The translations under genes and the position numbers were made by a program. From UBA4738 sp002413305 (GTDB taxonomy: Bacteria; Actinomycetota; UBA4738): a stretch of 19,437 bases of DNA. Positions within the stretch are counted from its first letter, which is position 1. Each line of letters begins with the position of its first letter. The notes under the pieces are model-generated. The model saw only the letters and a program-made list of their open reading frames with translations, searched no databases and was not told where the DNA came from. Shown here one piece after another: positions 10,009 through 17,094 of this stretch. The stretch spans positions 1-19,437 of the forward strand of contig DAIUAM010000049.1 in assembly GCA_036847185.1 (NCBI GenBank). The letters run 5' to 3'.

Positions 10009-11391
10009 TCAGCGATCTTCGAGCGGGCGGAATCGGGCCTGGAAGAACCGGAGGTACTTCGGCTCCTCGATCATGTCGAGCCCCACCGTTTCGTCCCGCC
10101 GGTCGTAGACGCCGGCGACCGAACCGGCCACCGCGCGGAGCTGGCGGGTCGTGTACACCCGCCGCGGGATCGTGAGCCGCACCAGTTCGAGCCTCGGATG
10201 GCGGTGCTGGCCCGTCTCGGGGTCCCGCCCGGCGGACACGATCCCCCGCTCCATGCTCCGCGTCCCGGAGTCCAGGTAGATCTCCGCGGCCAGCCGCTGG
10301 GCCGGGAACTCCTCCTGGTCGATGTGGGGGTAGAAACGGGCGGCGTCCAGGAAGACCGCGTGGCCCCCGATCGGCCGGACCAGCGGGATGCCGAGCTCGA
10401 TCAGCGACTCCCCCAGTTCGCGGACCTGCATGATGCGGGCCCGCATGTGGTCCTCGTCCACCGATTCGGCGATCCCGCGGGCCATGGCCTCCATGTCCCG
10501 GCCGGCCAGCCCGCCGTAGGTATGCAGGCCTTCGTACACCACGCAGAGGTTGCGGGCCTCGGCCGCCAGGTCCGGGTCGTTCAGCGCGAGCCATCCGCCG
10601 ATGTTGACGAGCGAATCCTTCTTCGCCGACATCGTGCAGCCGTCCGTCTGCCCACACATCTCCAGGAGGATGTCCGAGATCGACCAGCTCGCGTACCCGG
10701 GTTCGAGCTCCTTGACGAAGAAGGCGTTCTCGACGGCGCGGGTCGCGTCCAGGATCACCCGGACCCCGCGGGACCGGGTCAGGTCCCGGACCGCCCGGAC
10801 GTTCTCCAGGGAGATCGGCTGGCCCCCGGCCATGTTCACCGTTGCCGCCACGCAGACGTATGGGACGTGTTCCGGCCCGGCCAGGTCGATGACCCGTTCG
10901 AGCTTCTCCAGGTCCACGTTCCCCTTGAAGGGATAGGTGCTCTGGGTGTCGTGCGCCTCCGGGACGATGACGTCCTGGAACGTCCCGCCGGCCAGCTCCT
11001 GGTGCAGGCGCGTGGTGGTGAAGTACATGTTCCCAGGGACCACGTCGCCGGGTTCGATCAGCATCCGCGACAGGATGTGCTCGGCCCCTCGGCCCTGATG
11101 GGTCGGGATGACGAACGGGTACCCGTAGTACTCACGGACGGCCTGCTCGAGGTGGTAGAAGTTCCGGCTGCCTGCGTAGGCCTCGTCGCCCAGCATGATC
11201 CCGGCCCACTGTTCGTCGCTCATGGCGTTCGTCCCCGAGTCGGTCAGCAGGTCGATCGTCACCTGGTCCGACCGGAGGAGGAACGTGTTCCAGCCGGCCT
11301 CGTCCAACGCCTTCCGGCGCTCCTCGGTGCTGGTGATCGGGATGCGCTCGATCACCTTGATGCGGTACGGCTCGAACCAGGTCGCGGCCAT
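10009..11391 (-). CDS. tpl: Tyrosine phenol-lyase (PLP-dependent beta-lyase, tryptophanase family)
   Basis: The 460-residue protein belongs to the tryptophanase/tyrosine phenol-lyase family, which splits aromatic amino acids to pyruvate, ammonia and phenol or indole. The PLP lysine is Lys258 in MSAKKDSLVNIGG. The residues separating the two enzymes are all of the tyrosine phenol-lyase type: Thr125 (NMYFTTTR), Arg382 (RSMERGIV) and Phe449 (LRFFQARF), against Asp, Ile and His in E. coli tryptophanase. From memory of the Citrobacter enzyme, its Tyr71, Gln98, Arg100, Thr124, Asn185, Asp214, Arg217, Lys257, Met379, Arg381, Arg404 and Phe448 are all present with a constant +1 offset. Met288 is replaced by Leu289. 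The ATG at 11391 follows AAGGAG with a 7-base gap. It has its own 5' region and converges on the malic enzyme gene. Confidence 0.88.
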   Translation of the reverse strand: MAATWFEPYRIKVIERIPITSTEERRKALDEAGWNTFLLRSDQVTIDLLTDSGTNAMSDEQWAGIMLGDEAYAGSRNFYHLEQAVREYYGYPFVIPTHQGRGAEHILSRMLIEPGDVVPGNMYFTTTRLHQELAGGTFQDVIVPEAHDTQSTYPFKGNVDLEKLERVIDLAGPEHVPYVCVAATVNMAGGQPISLENVRAVRDLTRSRGVRVILDATRAVENAFFVKELEPGYASWSISDILLEMCGQTDGCTMSAKKDSLVNIGGWLALNDPDLAAEARNLCVVYEGLHTYGGLAGRDMEAMARGIAESVDEDHMRARIMQVRELGESLIELGIPLVRPIGGHAVFLDAARFYPHIDQEEFPAQRLAAEIYLDSGTRSMERGIVSAGRDPETGQHRHPRLELVRLTIPRRVYTTRQLRAVAGSVAGVYDRRDETVGLDMIEEPKYLRFFQARFRPLEDR

Positions 11392-11419
11392 CGGGAAACT
11401 CCTTCTCGTCGTCACATCT

Positions 11420-11433
11420 CTCGCTGAGGCGAG
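11420..11433 (-). other. Small hairpin in the lyase 5' region
   Basis: CTCGC at 11420-11424 and GCGAG at 11429-11433 form a perfect 5-bp stem with a TGAG loop, about 30 bases before the lyase ATG. The rest of this 194-base divergent region is very GC-rich, including an 8-G run at 11479-11486. I recognise no known riboswitch. The stem is short enough to be chance. Confidence 0.15.
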
Positions 11434-11585
11434 CGTGCGTTCCCGCCCCGAGGGGTGGCAGGGCCCTTCGACCCGGGCGGGGGGGGCTGGACGGCGGCGC
11501 CCGCCTGGTCCCGCCGACCATGCGACCATCGGCCCGGGACCCGGCCTCGCCCGCCGCGGCACGATGCTCGCGGGGTGGTGGAGCG

Positions 11586-11978
11586 ATGAGTCCGAACGCG
11601 ACGGCACTGGTGGTCAGCGGGGACCTGGAACGGCTCAGCCGGTGGGCGACGTGGCTGGAGGAGGAGGGCTTCGACACGGTGGGGTGCCCCGGGCCTGAGA
11701 TCCGGAACCGGTGCCCCCGGGCGGACGGAATGTCCTGCCCGCTCCGGGAGGTGGTGGACGTGGCCGTGGTCGACGCGCCGTCCCTGGATCCGGACGCACC
11801 CGAGCGTCTCTGCACGAAACTCGCCGACGACTACCGGACGATCTTCCTCGGACCCGAGGGGAAGGAGGTCACCTTCGCGAACGGCGCGGGGCGCCTCCGC
11901 GCGTCCGACCCGGTGGACCGGGAGACGCTGGTCTCCGCGGTCCATCACGTCTCGCGCCGCACGGGTACGGCGCGATAG
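11586..11978 (+). CDS. Small Cys-containing protein, receiver-like fold (function unknown)
   Basis: This 130-residue protein is not firmly recognised. It begins with a hydrophobic strand and acidic turn (ATALVVSGDLERL) followed by an amphipathic stretch WATWLEEEGFDTVGC. It later has a buried strand VVDVAVVDAP and YRTIFLGP, an alternating beta-alpha order reminiscent of a response-regulator receiver domain. The receiver Asp would be near Asp63, but the phosphotransfer Lys and second acidic pair are not convincing. Four Cys (34, 43, 51, 76) are present, three of them in a CPGP...CP...CPL segment that could bind metal or form disulfides. The start is ATG 11586 with GGAG only 2 bases upstream, a poor spacing. 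It is divergent from the lyase gene, and a hairpin follows the stop. Confidence 0.65.
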   Translation: MSPNATALVVSGDLERLSRWATWLEEEGFDTVGCPGPEIRNRCPRADGMSCPLREVVDVAVVDAPSLDPDAPERLCTKLADDYRTIFLGPEGKEVTFANGAGRLRASDPVDRETLVSAVHHVSRRTGTAR

Positions 11979-11984
11979 ACCGGC

Positions 11985-12002
11985 GGGTGGCGGGAGCCAC
12001 CC
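11985..12002 (+). terminator. GC hairpin after the small Cys protein gene
   Basis: GGGTGGC at 11985-11991 pairs perfectly with GCCACCC at 11996-12002 around a GGGA loop, which fits the stable GNRA class. It begins 6 bases after the TAG stop. No T-tract follows, which is common for proposed actinobacterial terminators. Confidence 0.4.
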
Positions 12003-12073
12003 TCCCCGGCAGACATGCGATGGACCTGTCGAACGCACGTCGTTCGCCCGCGGCCGGCCAGGGTACCGACGGG

Positions 12074-12079
12074 TAGATT
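12074..12079 (+). promoter_or_regulatory. Candidate -10 box (TAGATT) of a leaderless transcript
   Basis: TAGATT ends 7 bases before an in-frame GTG at 12087, the spacing at which transcription would start on the start codon. There is no Shine-Dalgarno sequence before that GTG. The same hexamer precedes the adenosine deaminase gene. Confidence 0.45.
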
Positions 12080-12086
12080 TCATCTG

Positions 12087-12942
12087 GTGTTCAGACTCCG
12101 CCGGGGAGCCGGCAGGTCGGGCGTGGACGCGATCGGGCGCGTCGCCGCGGTCCTCTCCGAAGGCGACGCCGTGGCCTTCACCGGTGCCGGCATCTCCGCG
12201 GGCTCGGGCATCCCGACCTTCCGTGGCTCGGATGGGGTCTGGCGGCGGTTCGATCCCGAACGCTTCGGCAGCATCCGAGGACTGTTCGAAGAGGCCATGG
12301 CCAGGCCGGATCGCGTTGGGGAGTTCCTCGCCCACCTCCGCCCGAGGGTTCGCCCATGCCCGTCCCAACCCCGGACATCGCGCCATCGCCGCGCTCGACC
12401 GGCACGGGCTGGTTCGAACCGTGATCACCCAGAACGTCGACTGGCTGCACCAGGACGCCGGCGCGTCCTCCATGATCGAGCTCCACGGCTCGTTCCGCAG
12501 GAACGTCTGCGTATCCTGCGGGGCCGTGGAGCACATCACGCGGGAGCAGCTCCTCCGGGACTTCGACCACATCAGCCGCGGGCTCCGCAGCCCGTTCATC
12601 CCGAGCCTCTTGTCGTTGTTCCCGAAGTGCGCGGTGTGCGGTGGGCCGATGCGGCCCGACTTCGTCGCCTTCGGGGAGCCGATCCGGGATCAGGCGCCGG
12701 CCGCCACGGCGGCTTCGGCGTGCCGTTCGATGCTGGTCGTGGGGACGTCGGGCGTGGTGTTCCCCGCAGGCGAGCTCCCTCAACGGGCTCGAACGGCCGG
12801 CGCTCCGGTCATCCTGATCACCGACGGTCCGTCGGCCGTGCAGGCAGACATCACGCTGCTGGGTGACGCGTCGAAGCTCCTCCCCGCCATCGTAGAGCGG
12901 GTGCTGGCGGTGTCCGGCTCCCCTCGGGAGGGCACCGGCTAA
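12087..12942 (+). pseudogene. Sir2-family NAD-dependent deacylase, interrupted by a frameshift
   Basis: Two overlapping frames together spell one sirtuin, an NAD-dependent lysine deacylase. The first frame carries the NAD motif TGAGISAGSGIPTFRG. The second carries ARPNPGHRAIAAL, TQNVDWLHQDAGA, the catalytic His in IELHGS, two zinc Cys pairs (CVSCG and CAVCGG), DFVAFGE and VVGTSGVVFPAGELP. The break is at 12341-12343: removing one C from CGCCCGAGG joins GEFLAHLR to GFAHARPNPG and restores a single frame of about 284 residues. As written, translation would stop without the zinc and acyl-lysine half. The late INxE-like motif that normally contacts NAD reads LITDGPS instead, possibly further decay. 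GTG 12087 is preferred because of the -10 box; GTG 12123 is the alternative. A sequencing or assembly error remains possible. Confidence 0.8.
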
Positions 12943-12970
12943 CGTCTCGCACTCGCGATCCGGGGCCCGA

Positions 12971-14179
12971 TCACCCGCACGGCAGGAGCCCCGAAGCCTG
13001 CTTGGCCCCGAGCACCCGGAGCGCGGCGTCGTCCACCCGGCCCCGGAACGCGAGATCAGAGCTCGTCCGCGACATGACCGCCTGATACATGGCCTCGGCG
13101 GGAGCGACGGTCTTCGAGATCACCATGTCCCCGCCGGCAAGCAGGAAATCGATCGCCCGTTGCCCCGCCGGGATGCTCGCCACCGCGGTCGCCGCACCCA
13201 TGTCGTCGGAGATCACCACGCCGTCGAAGTGCAGGGCGCCCCGCAGCATCTGCCCGATCACCATCGGCGAGAACACGGCCAGGCGGTGCGGGTCGATCCG
13301 AGTGTAGGTCGCCAGAGCCACCATGACGAACGGAACGTGGGCGACGACGGCGGCCGCGAAGGACTGGAGGTACGGATCGTCGACGGTGGTGGTGTCGTCC
13401 ACGACACTCGCGGTGAAGTCCGTGTTGCCGACCACCCGCCCCAGGCCGGGGAAGTGCTTCGCGCTGCTGGTCACCCCAGCCGCCTCCATGCCCTGCAGGA
13501 ACGCCACCCCGTGGCTGCCGACGGTCTGCGGGTCGTGGCCGTATTCGCGCTGCAGGACCCCGATGGGCTGGTTCTGCGCGTCGGTCCCGGCCGGGACCAC
13601 GTCCATCACCGGCGCGAAGTTGAAGTTGACCCCGGCCGCGTGTAGCTGGCGCCCCCAGGTCTCGGCGTCCGCCCGCAACGTCGAAGGATCGAACATTCCC
13701 TGCTGGACGGCGCTCGGGATCGTCGAGAACCCCGGCCCGGTCAGCGACTGGATCTGTCCGCCCTCCTGGTTGGCGGCCACGTAGAACCCCACCCCGGCGG
13801 TGTTCGCCCGCGTCGCGAGGGCCTGCGCGGAGTCGGCGACCTGACGGATGGCGGCCACCCCGGCCGAGTTCTTCTCCACGAACGAAACCGAACCCAGGTG
13901 GTCGTCCCGGATGGCGGCGATCTCCGGCGCCCCCAGCCGGCCGGTGACCAGCCCCAGGACGAAGAGCTGCCCCACCCGCTGCCCTTCGGACATACCCCCG
14001 AAGACCCGCTCGGCGCAGGAAGGGCTGGGGCTGGGAGCCGGCGTCGGGCGGGGGGACGAAGAGGGGCTTGGGCTCGGATCGGCGGACGGCAGCACGCTCG
14101 GGGCGGCGTTCGTCGTGCACGCCGAGCACGCGAACAGCACCGCGAACACCGCTGCCCCGACCCTCGCCGTCCCCCGCAT
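12971..14179 (-). CDS. Glycoside hydrolase family 3 probable lipoprotein (NagZ-like, atypical active site)
   Basis: The 402-residue protein has a signal peptide (hydrophobic 8-20) ending at Cys18 or Cys21, an imperfect lipobox that suggests a membrane-anchored lipoprotein. A Pro/Ser/Thr-rich linker follows (about 28-54), then a family 3 beta-barrel domain. Family marks are ANQEGGQIQ, FNFAPVMDV, AKHFPGLGR and FDGVVISDDMGA, in which Asp325 is the predicted nucleophile. NagZ enzymes carry a catalytic Asp-Ser-His shortly after KHFPGHG; here those positions read Asn-Thr-Asp (252-254) and the His of KHFPGHG is Leu246. The usual acid/base dyad is therefore missing, so N-acetylglucosaminidase activity is not assured. 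The ATG at 14179 follows GGAG with a 6-base gap. It converges on the Sir2 gene and diverges from the adenosine deaminase gene. Confidence 0.85.
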   Translation of the reverse strand: MRGTARVGAAVFAVLFACSACTTNAAPSVLPSADPSPSPSSSPRPTPAPSPSPSCAERVFGGMSEGQRVGQLFVLGLVTGRLGAPEIAAIRDDHLGSVSFVEKNSAGVAAIRQVADSAQALATRANTAGVGFYVAANQEGGQIQSLTGPGFSTIPSAVQQGMFDPSTLRADAETWGRQLHAAGVNFNFAPVMDVVPAGTDAQNQPIGVLQREYGHDPQTVGSHGVAFLQGMEAAGVTSSAKHFPGLGRVVGNTDFTASVVDDTTTVDDPYLQSFAAAVVAHVPFVMVALATYTRIDPHRLAVFSPMVIGQMLRGALHFDGVVISDDMGAATAVASIPAGQRAIDFLLAGGDMVISKTVAPAEAMYQAVMSRTSSDLAFRGRVDDAALRVLGAKQASGLLPCG

Positions 14180-14236
14180 CGCGGCTCCATGGTCGCAGGC
14201 GCGGCGGCGTTCGGGTGCGCCGTTCCGGGCGCCTGC

Positions 14237-14242
14237 TAGATT
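14237..14242 (+). promoter_or_regulatory. Candidate -10 box (TAGATT) before adenosine deaminase
   Basis: TAGATT ends 9 bases before the only usable in-frame start, TTG 14252. Its first three bases also form the in-frame TAG that closes the reading frame upstream, so the start must lie after it. No Shine-Dalgarno sequence is visible. Confidence 0.4.
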
Positions 14243-14251
14243 TCGCCCGAG

Positions 14252-15415
14252 TTGACCGGCCCTCCTCCCGACCCCACCGGCACCGAAGTTGGACCTCGCT
14301 GGCTGTCGGCAGCCCGCCGAGGGCTGGACACCGACACGATCCGCCAGACTCCCAAGGTGCTCCTCCATGACCACCTGGACGGAGGCATCCGGCCGAGGAC
14401 CGTGATCGAGCTGGCCCGCGAGACCGGATACACGGCCCTTCCCACCGAGGACCCCACCGAGCTGGAGGACTGGTTCCACCGCTGCGCCGACCGGCTGAGC
14501 CTGGAGCTGTACCTGGAGACGTTCGTGCACACCGTCGGCGTCATGCAGACGAAGGACGCCGTGACTCGGATCGCGGCGGAGTGCGCCGAGGATCTGGCCG
14601 CCGACGGCGTCGTCTACGCCGAGATCCGCATGGCGCCGGAACTCTGCACGCGGCGGGGGCTGACGCTGGACGAGGTGGTCGGATCGGTCCTGGAGGGCTT
14701 CCGCCGGGGAAGTGCCGGCCGGGGGATCACCATGGCGTTCCTGGCCACGGCGATGCGCGACGGCCACCGTTCCCTGGAGATCGCCGAGCTCGCCGTCCGG
14801 CATCGCGACGAAGGAGTGGTCGGCTTCGACATCGCCGGGCCGGAGAAGGGGTTTCCGCCGGCCGCGCACCTCGAAGCGTTCCAGCTCATCGCCCGGGAGA
14901 ACTTCCACTTCACGATCCACGCCGGCGAGGGGTACGGGCTCCCTTCGATCTGGGAGGCGCTGCAGATCTGCGGAGCCGAACGCCTTGGCCACGGCGTCCG
15001 GATCGTGGACGACATCCGGATCCGTCCCGACGGGCGGCCCGCGCTCGGCCGGCTGGCCGCGTACGTCCGCGACCGGCGGATCCCGCTCGAGATGTGCCCC
15101 ACCTCCAACGTCCAAACAGGGGTCGCGCCGTCCATCGCCGAGCACCCCATCGACCTCCTCCGGCGGCTCAGGTTCCGGGTCACCGTGAACACGGACAACC
15201 GCCTGATGAGCGGGATCACGCCCACCGAGGAGTTCCGGCGGCTGGTGGACGCGTTCGGAATCGGCTTGGACGAGATGGAGTGGCTCACGCTGAACGCCAT
15301 GAAGAGCGCGTTCGTTGCGTTCGACGGCCGACTCCGGCTCATCAACGAGGTCATCAAGCCGGGGTACGCACACCTGCGGGCGGTGCAGGCGCAGGCCGAA
15401 CTCTCCCTCCCCTGA
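14252..15415 (+). CDS. add: Adenosine deaminase
   Basis: The 387-residue metalloenzyme hydrolyses adenosine (and deoxyadenosine) to inosine in purine salvage. Zinc ligands are His39 and His41 (LLHDHLDGG), His223 (TIHAGEGYG) and Asp315 (VTVNTDNRLMSG). The catalytic Glu226 lies in HAGE and His247 in RLGHGVRI. The TDN motif replaces the TDDP of other branches; I recall TDNRLMS as usual in actinobacterial deaminases. An in-frame stop at 14237 leaves TTG 14252 as the only start far enough upstream to include the His-x-His motif; the next GTG falls too close to it. The C-terminus (about 20 residues beyond VIKPGYAHL) is slightly longer than typical. It is transcribed divergently from the family 3 hydrolase gene and is followed by a short hairpin. 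Confidence 0.93.
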   Translation: MTGPPPDPTGTEVGPRWLSAARRGLDTDTIRQTPKVLLHDHLDGGIRPRTVIELARETGYTALPTEDPTELEDWFHRCADRLSLELYLETFVHTVGVMQTKDAVTRIAAECAEDLAADGVVYAEIRMAPELCTRRGLTLDEVVGSVLEGFRRGSAGRGITMAFLATAMRDGHRSLEIAELAVRHRDEGVVGFDIAGPEKGFPPAAHLEAFQLIARENFHFTIHAGEGYGLPSIWEALQICGAERLGHGVRIVDDIRIRPDGRPALGRLAAYVRDRRIPLEMCPTSNVQTGVAPSIAEHPIDLLRRLRFRVTVNTDNRLMSGITPTEEFRRLVDAFGIGLDEMEWLTLNAMKSAFVAFDGRLRLINEVIKPGYAHLRAVQAQAELSLP

Positions 15416-15430
15416 GGAAAACAGCCACCC

Positions 15431-15446
15431 AGGGCGACGACGCCCT
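15431..15446 (+). terminator. Short hairpin after adenosine deaminase
   Basis: AGGGCG at 15431-15436 pairs perfectly with CGCCCT at 15441-15446 around an ACGA loop, 15 bases after the TGA stop. It has no T-run. The remainder of the 176-base convergent gap (15416-15591) holds no gene I can support. Confidence 0.3.
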
Positions 15447-15591
15447 ACTGGCCGCCCTGAACGGCGACGCGACCACCACGCAAACGTCGATCCCGGATCT
15501 CAGCGACATCGCGTGAAGGTCGGCGCTCGCGGCCTCCCCGGACCGCCGGCGAAGGCTGAGCTGAGGACGTCGTCCCGGGCCGGCCGCCGCT

Positions 15592-16974
15592 TCAAGCCCC
15601 GCTGACCGCCACGACCCCGTCGGAAACCGGGACGAACACGTCCCCGCCGGACAGCATCGGTGTGGCGAAGTGTTCGACCGATCCCACGGAGATCGACGTG
15701 ATGACCGTGCCGGTACTCGGGTTCAGGGCGTAGAGGATGCCGGTGCTGATGGCGAGGCTCCAGACCGCCCCCCCGCCCACGACCGGCGGGCCGGTCGCGG
15801 TCCCTTGTGTCGTGTGCCAGGTCACGACGATCGTGCCGGTCCCGACATCGACGGCTCGGATGCCATCCGTGCACGGGACGAACAGGACGGTTCCCAGCAG
15901 CGCCGTCCCCCCGAACGACGCGCAGACGCTCGCGCTGTCGAGCTGGCCGCCGATCTGTCCCAGGGCCTTCAGCTTCAGCAGGTATGCGGTCCCGCTCTTG
16001 CCGTCCGCGTAGACGAAGCGTCCGACGATCGCCGGACCGGTTGAGCCCAGGTCCAGGTCGGCCGCATTGTCCTGCGCCCATTCGGACGGAGCGAAATAGT
16101 CGATGAGGCTGGTCGAGGCGTCGAGCTTCAGGACCGCGTCGCTATAGTCGAACGGCGCGCTCGACCGCCCGTTCCCCACGGCCACCAGGATGTTCCCGTG
16201 CTGGTCGACGGCTGGCCCCGACGCCGCCCAGATCCCACCCCGAATCGCGCTGGAGACCAGGTTGACGGCCGAGTAGTACTCGAGCGAACCCGTCAGGTCG
16301 GTGAGGCTGGCGACCACCAGGCCGTGATAGTCGCTGCAGTCTCCCGCCAGGCCGCCGTAGGCCACATACACCCGGCCGTTTGCCACGACGAGGGCGGCAC
16401 GCTGTTGCTGGGCGACCGCATCGCTTCCCGGCGCGTCCATCTGTCGCGAGCCGAGCACCGCCCCCGTGTCGGGGTTCAGGGCGTACAGCCAGTGCTGGAC
16501 CGAGGTGGAGCTGATCCGAGACTCCGCCACCACGAACAGCCGCCGGGTGACTGGGTCGAATGCCGGCGTGCCGGTGATCCCGAGCGGGTCGATGTTCCCG
16601 CAGGGCAGCTGGGAAAGCGGGACCGGTGTTGCGAGGTGCTGTGTCCACTGCACATGGCCGCTCACCGGATCGAGCCCATAGACCGTGTCGTTCTCGGTGG
16701 CCGCGATGACGTGGCCGTGCACCATGAGGAGTTCGGCGTAGACGGCACCGTCCAGCGTCGCCTTCCATGCCTCGGCCAGGGCCCCGATGGCAGGTGTGTT
16801 CGGGTCGTAGCCGGTTCGCTGGTTCGTTCGGTGGTACGTCGGCCAGGCCGGGAAGGCCTGTGGCACGTTTGGGGCCGGGGGCCTGCTGGCAGCCCCGGCC
16901 GGCGCCAGCCCCGTCCCGAGCAGGACGAACGCGCTCAGCACGACCAGCCTCGAAGCCCGCGCTCCGATCCGCAT
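15592..16974 (-). CDS. Secreted PQQ-like beta-propeller repeat protein
   Basis: The 460-residue protein starts with a Sec signal peptide (hydrophobic about 9-27, likely cleavage after APAGA). The mature part is a chain of beta-propeller blades of the PQQ/BamB-like type, each with a pattern like VYGLDPVSGHVQW, LYALNPDTGAVLGS or LYALNPSTGTVITS. At least six such strands are visible, consistent with a seven- or eight-bladed propeller. I see no sign of the quinoprotein dehydrogenase residues that bind PQQ and calcium, so it is more likely a scaffold or binding protein than an enzyme. Four Cys (near PCGNI, GDCSDY, VCASFG and VPCTDG) could form disulfides outside the cell. The ATG at 16974 lies 8 bases after a -10-like box, so it is probably transcribed separately from the upstream operon. 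Confidence 0.8.
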   Translation of the reverse strand: MRIGARASRLVVLSAFVLLGTGLAPAGAASRPPAPNVPQAFPAWPTYHRTNQRTGYDPNTPAIGALAEAWKATLDGAVYAELLMVHGHVIAATENDTVYGLDPVSGHVQWTQHLATPVPLSQLPCGNIDPLGITGTPAFDPVTRRLFVVAESRISSTSVQHWLYALNPDTGAVLGSRQMDAPGSDAVAQQQRAALVVANGRVYVAYGGLAGDCSDYHGLVVASLTDLTGSLEYYSAVNLVSSAIRGGIWAASGPAVDQHGNILVAVGNGRSSAPFDYSDAVLKLDASTSLIDYFAPSEWAQDNAADLDLGSTGPAIVGRFVYADGKSGTAYLLKLKALGQIGGQLDSASVCASFGGTALLGTVLFVPCTDGIRAVDVGTGTIVVTWHTTQGTATGPPVVGGGAVWSLAISTGILYALNPSTGTVITSISVGSVEHFATPMLSGGDVFVPVSDGVVAVSGA

Positions 16975-16982
16975 CGCCTATC

Positions 16983-16988
16983 AGTCTA
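16983..16988 (-). promoter_or_regulatory. Candidate -10 box (TAGACT) of a leaderless transcript
   Basis: On the minus strand TAGACT ends 8 bases before the ATG at 16974, again placing the transcript start next to the start codon. Only a weak AGG lies before that ATG. No convincing -35 element is seen. Confidence 0.45.
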
Positions 16989-17094
16989 GGCACAAAGCCG
17001 AAGGGGAGTTCAGTAGGTCTCCTCACCGAACGTCCCCGCGGTCGGACTGCTGGAGACCGTGGCGAAGGACGGGGTCAGCTGAAACCTGAGGACT

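Noticed and set aside
11479..11486. A run of eight G upstream of the lyase gene, and the C-run at the window start.
   Set aside because: Homopolymers expected in very GC-rich DNA; no repeat structure supporting a quadruplex or phase-variation role was seen.
12943..12970. GATCCGGGGCCCGATC between the convergent Sir2 and hydrolase genes as a terminator.
   Set aside because: The arms do not pair consistently beyond GGGGCCC, and there is no loop of usable size.
12971..15373. An 800-codon minus-strand open frame covering the family 3 hydrolase and running antisense through adenosine deaminase.
   Set aside because: Only the part from 14179 down has signal peptide and family motifs; the rest mirrors the deaminase gene and is a high-GC artefact.
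15411..15516. A plausible-looking 30-residue peptide (ending SIPDLSDIA) in another frame just after adenosine deaminase.
   Set aside because: It has no start codon or ribosome site of its own, and the deaminase is already complete; high GC at third positions is uninformative here.
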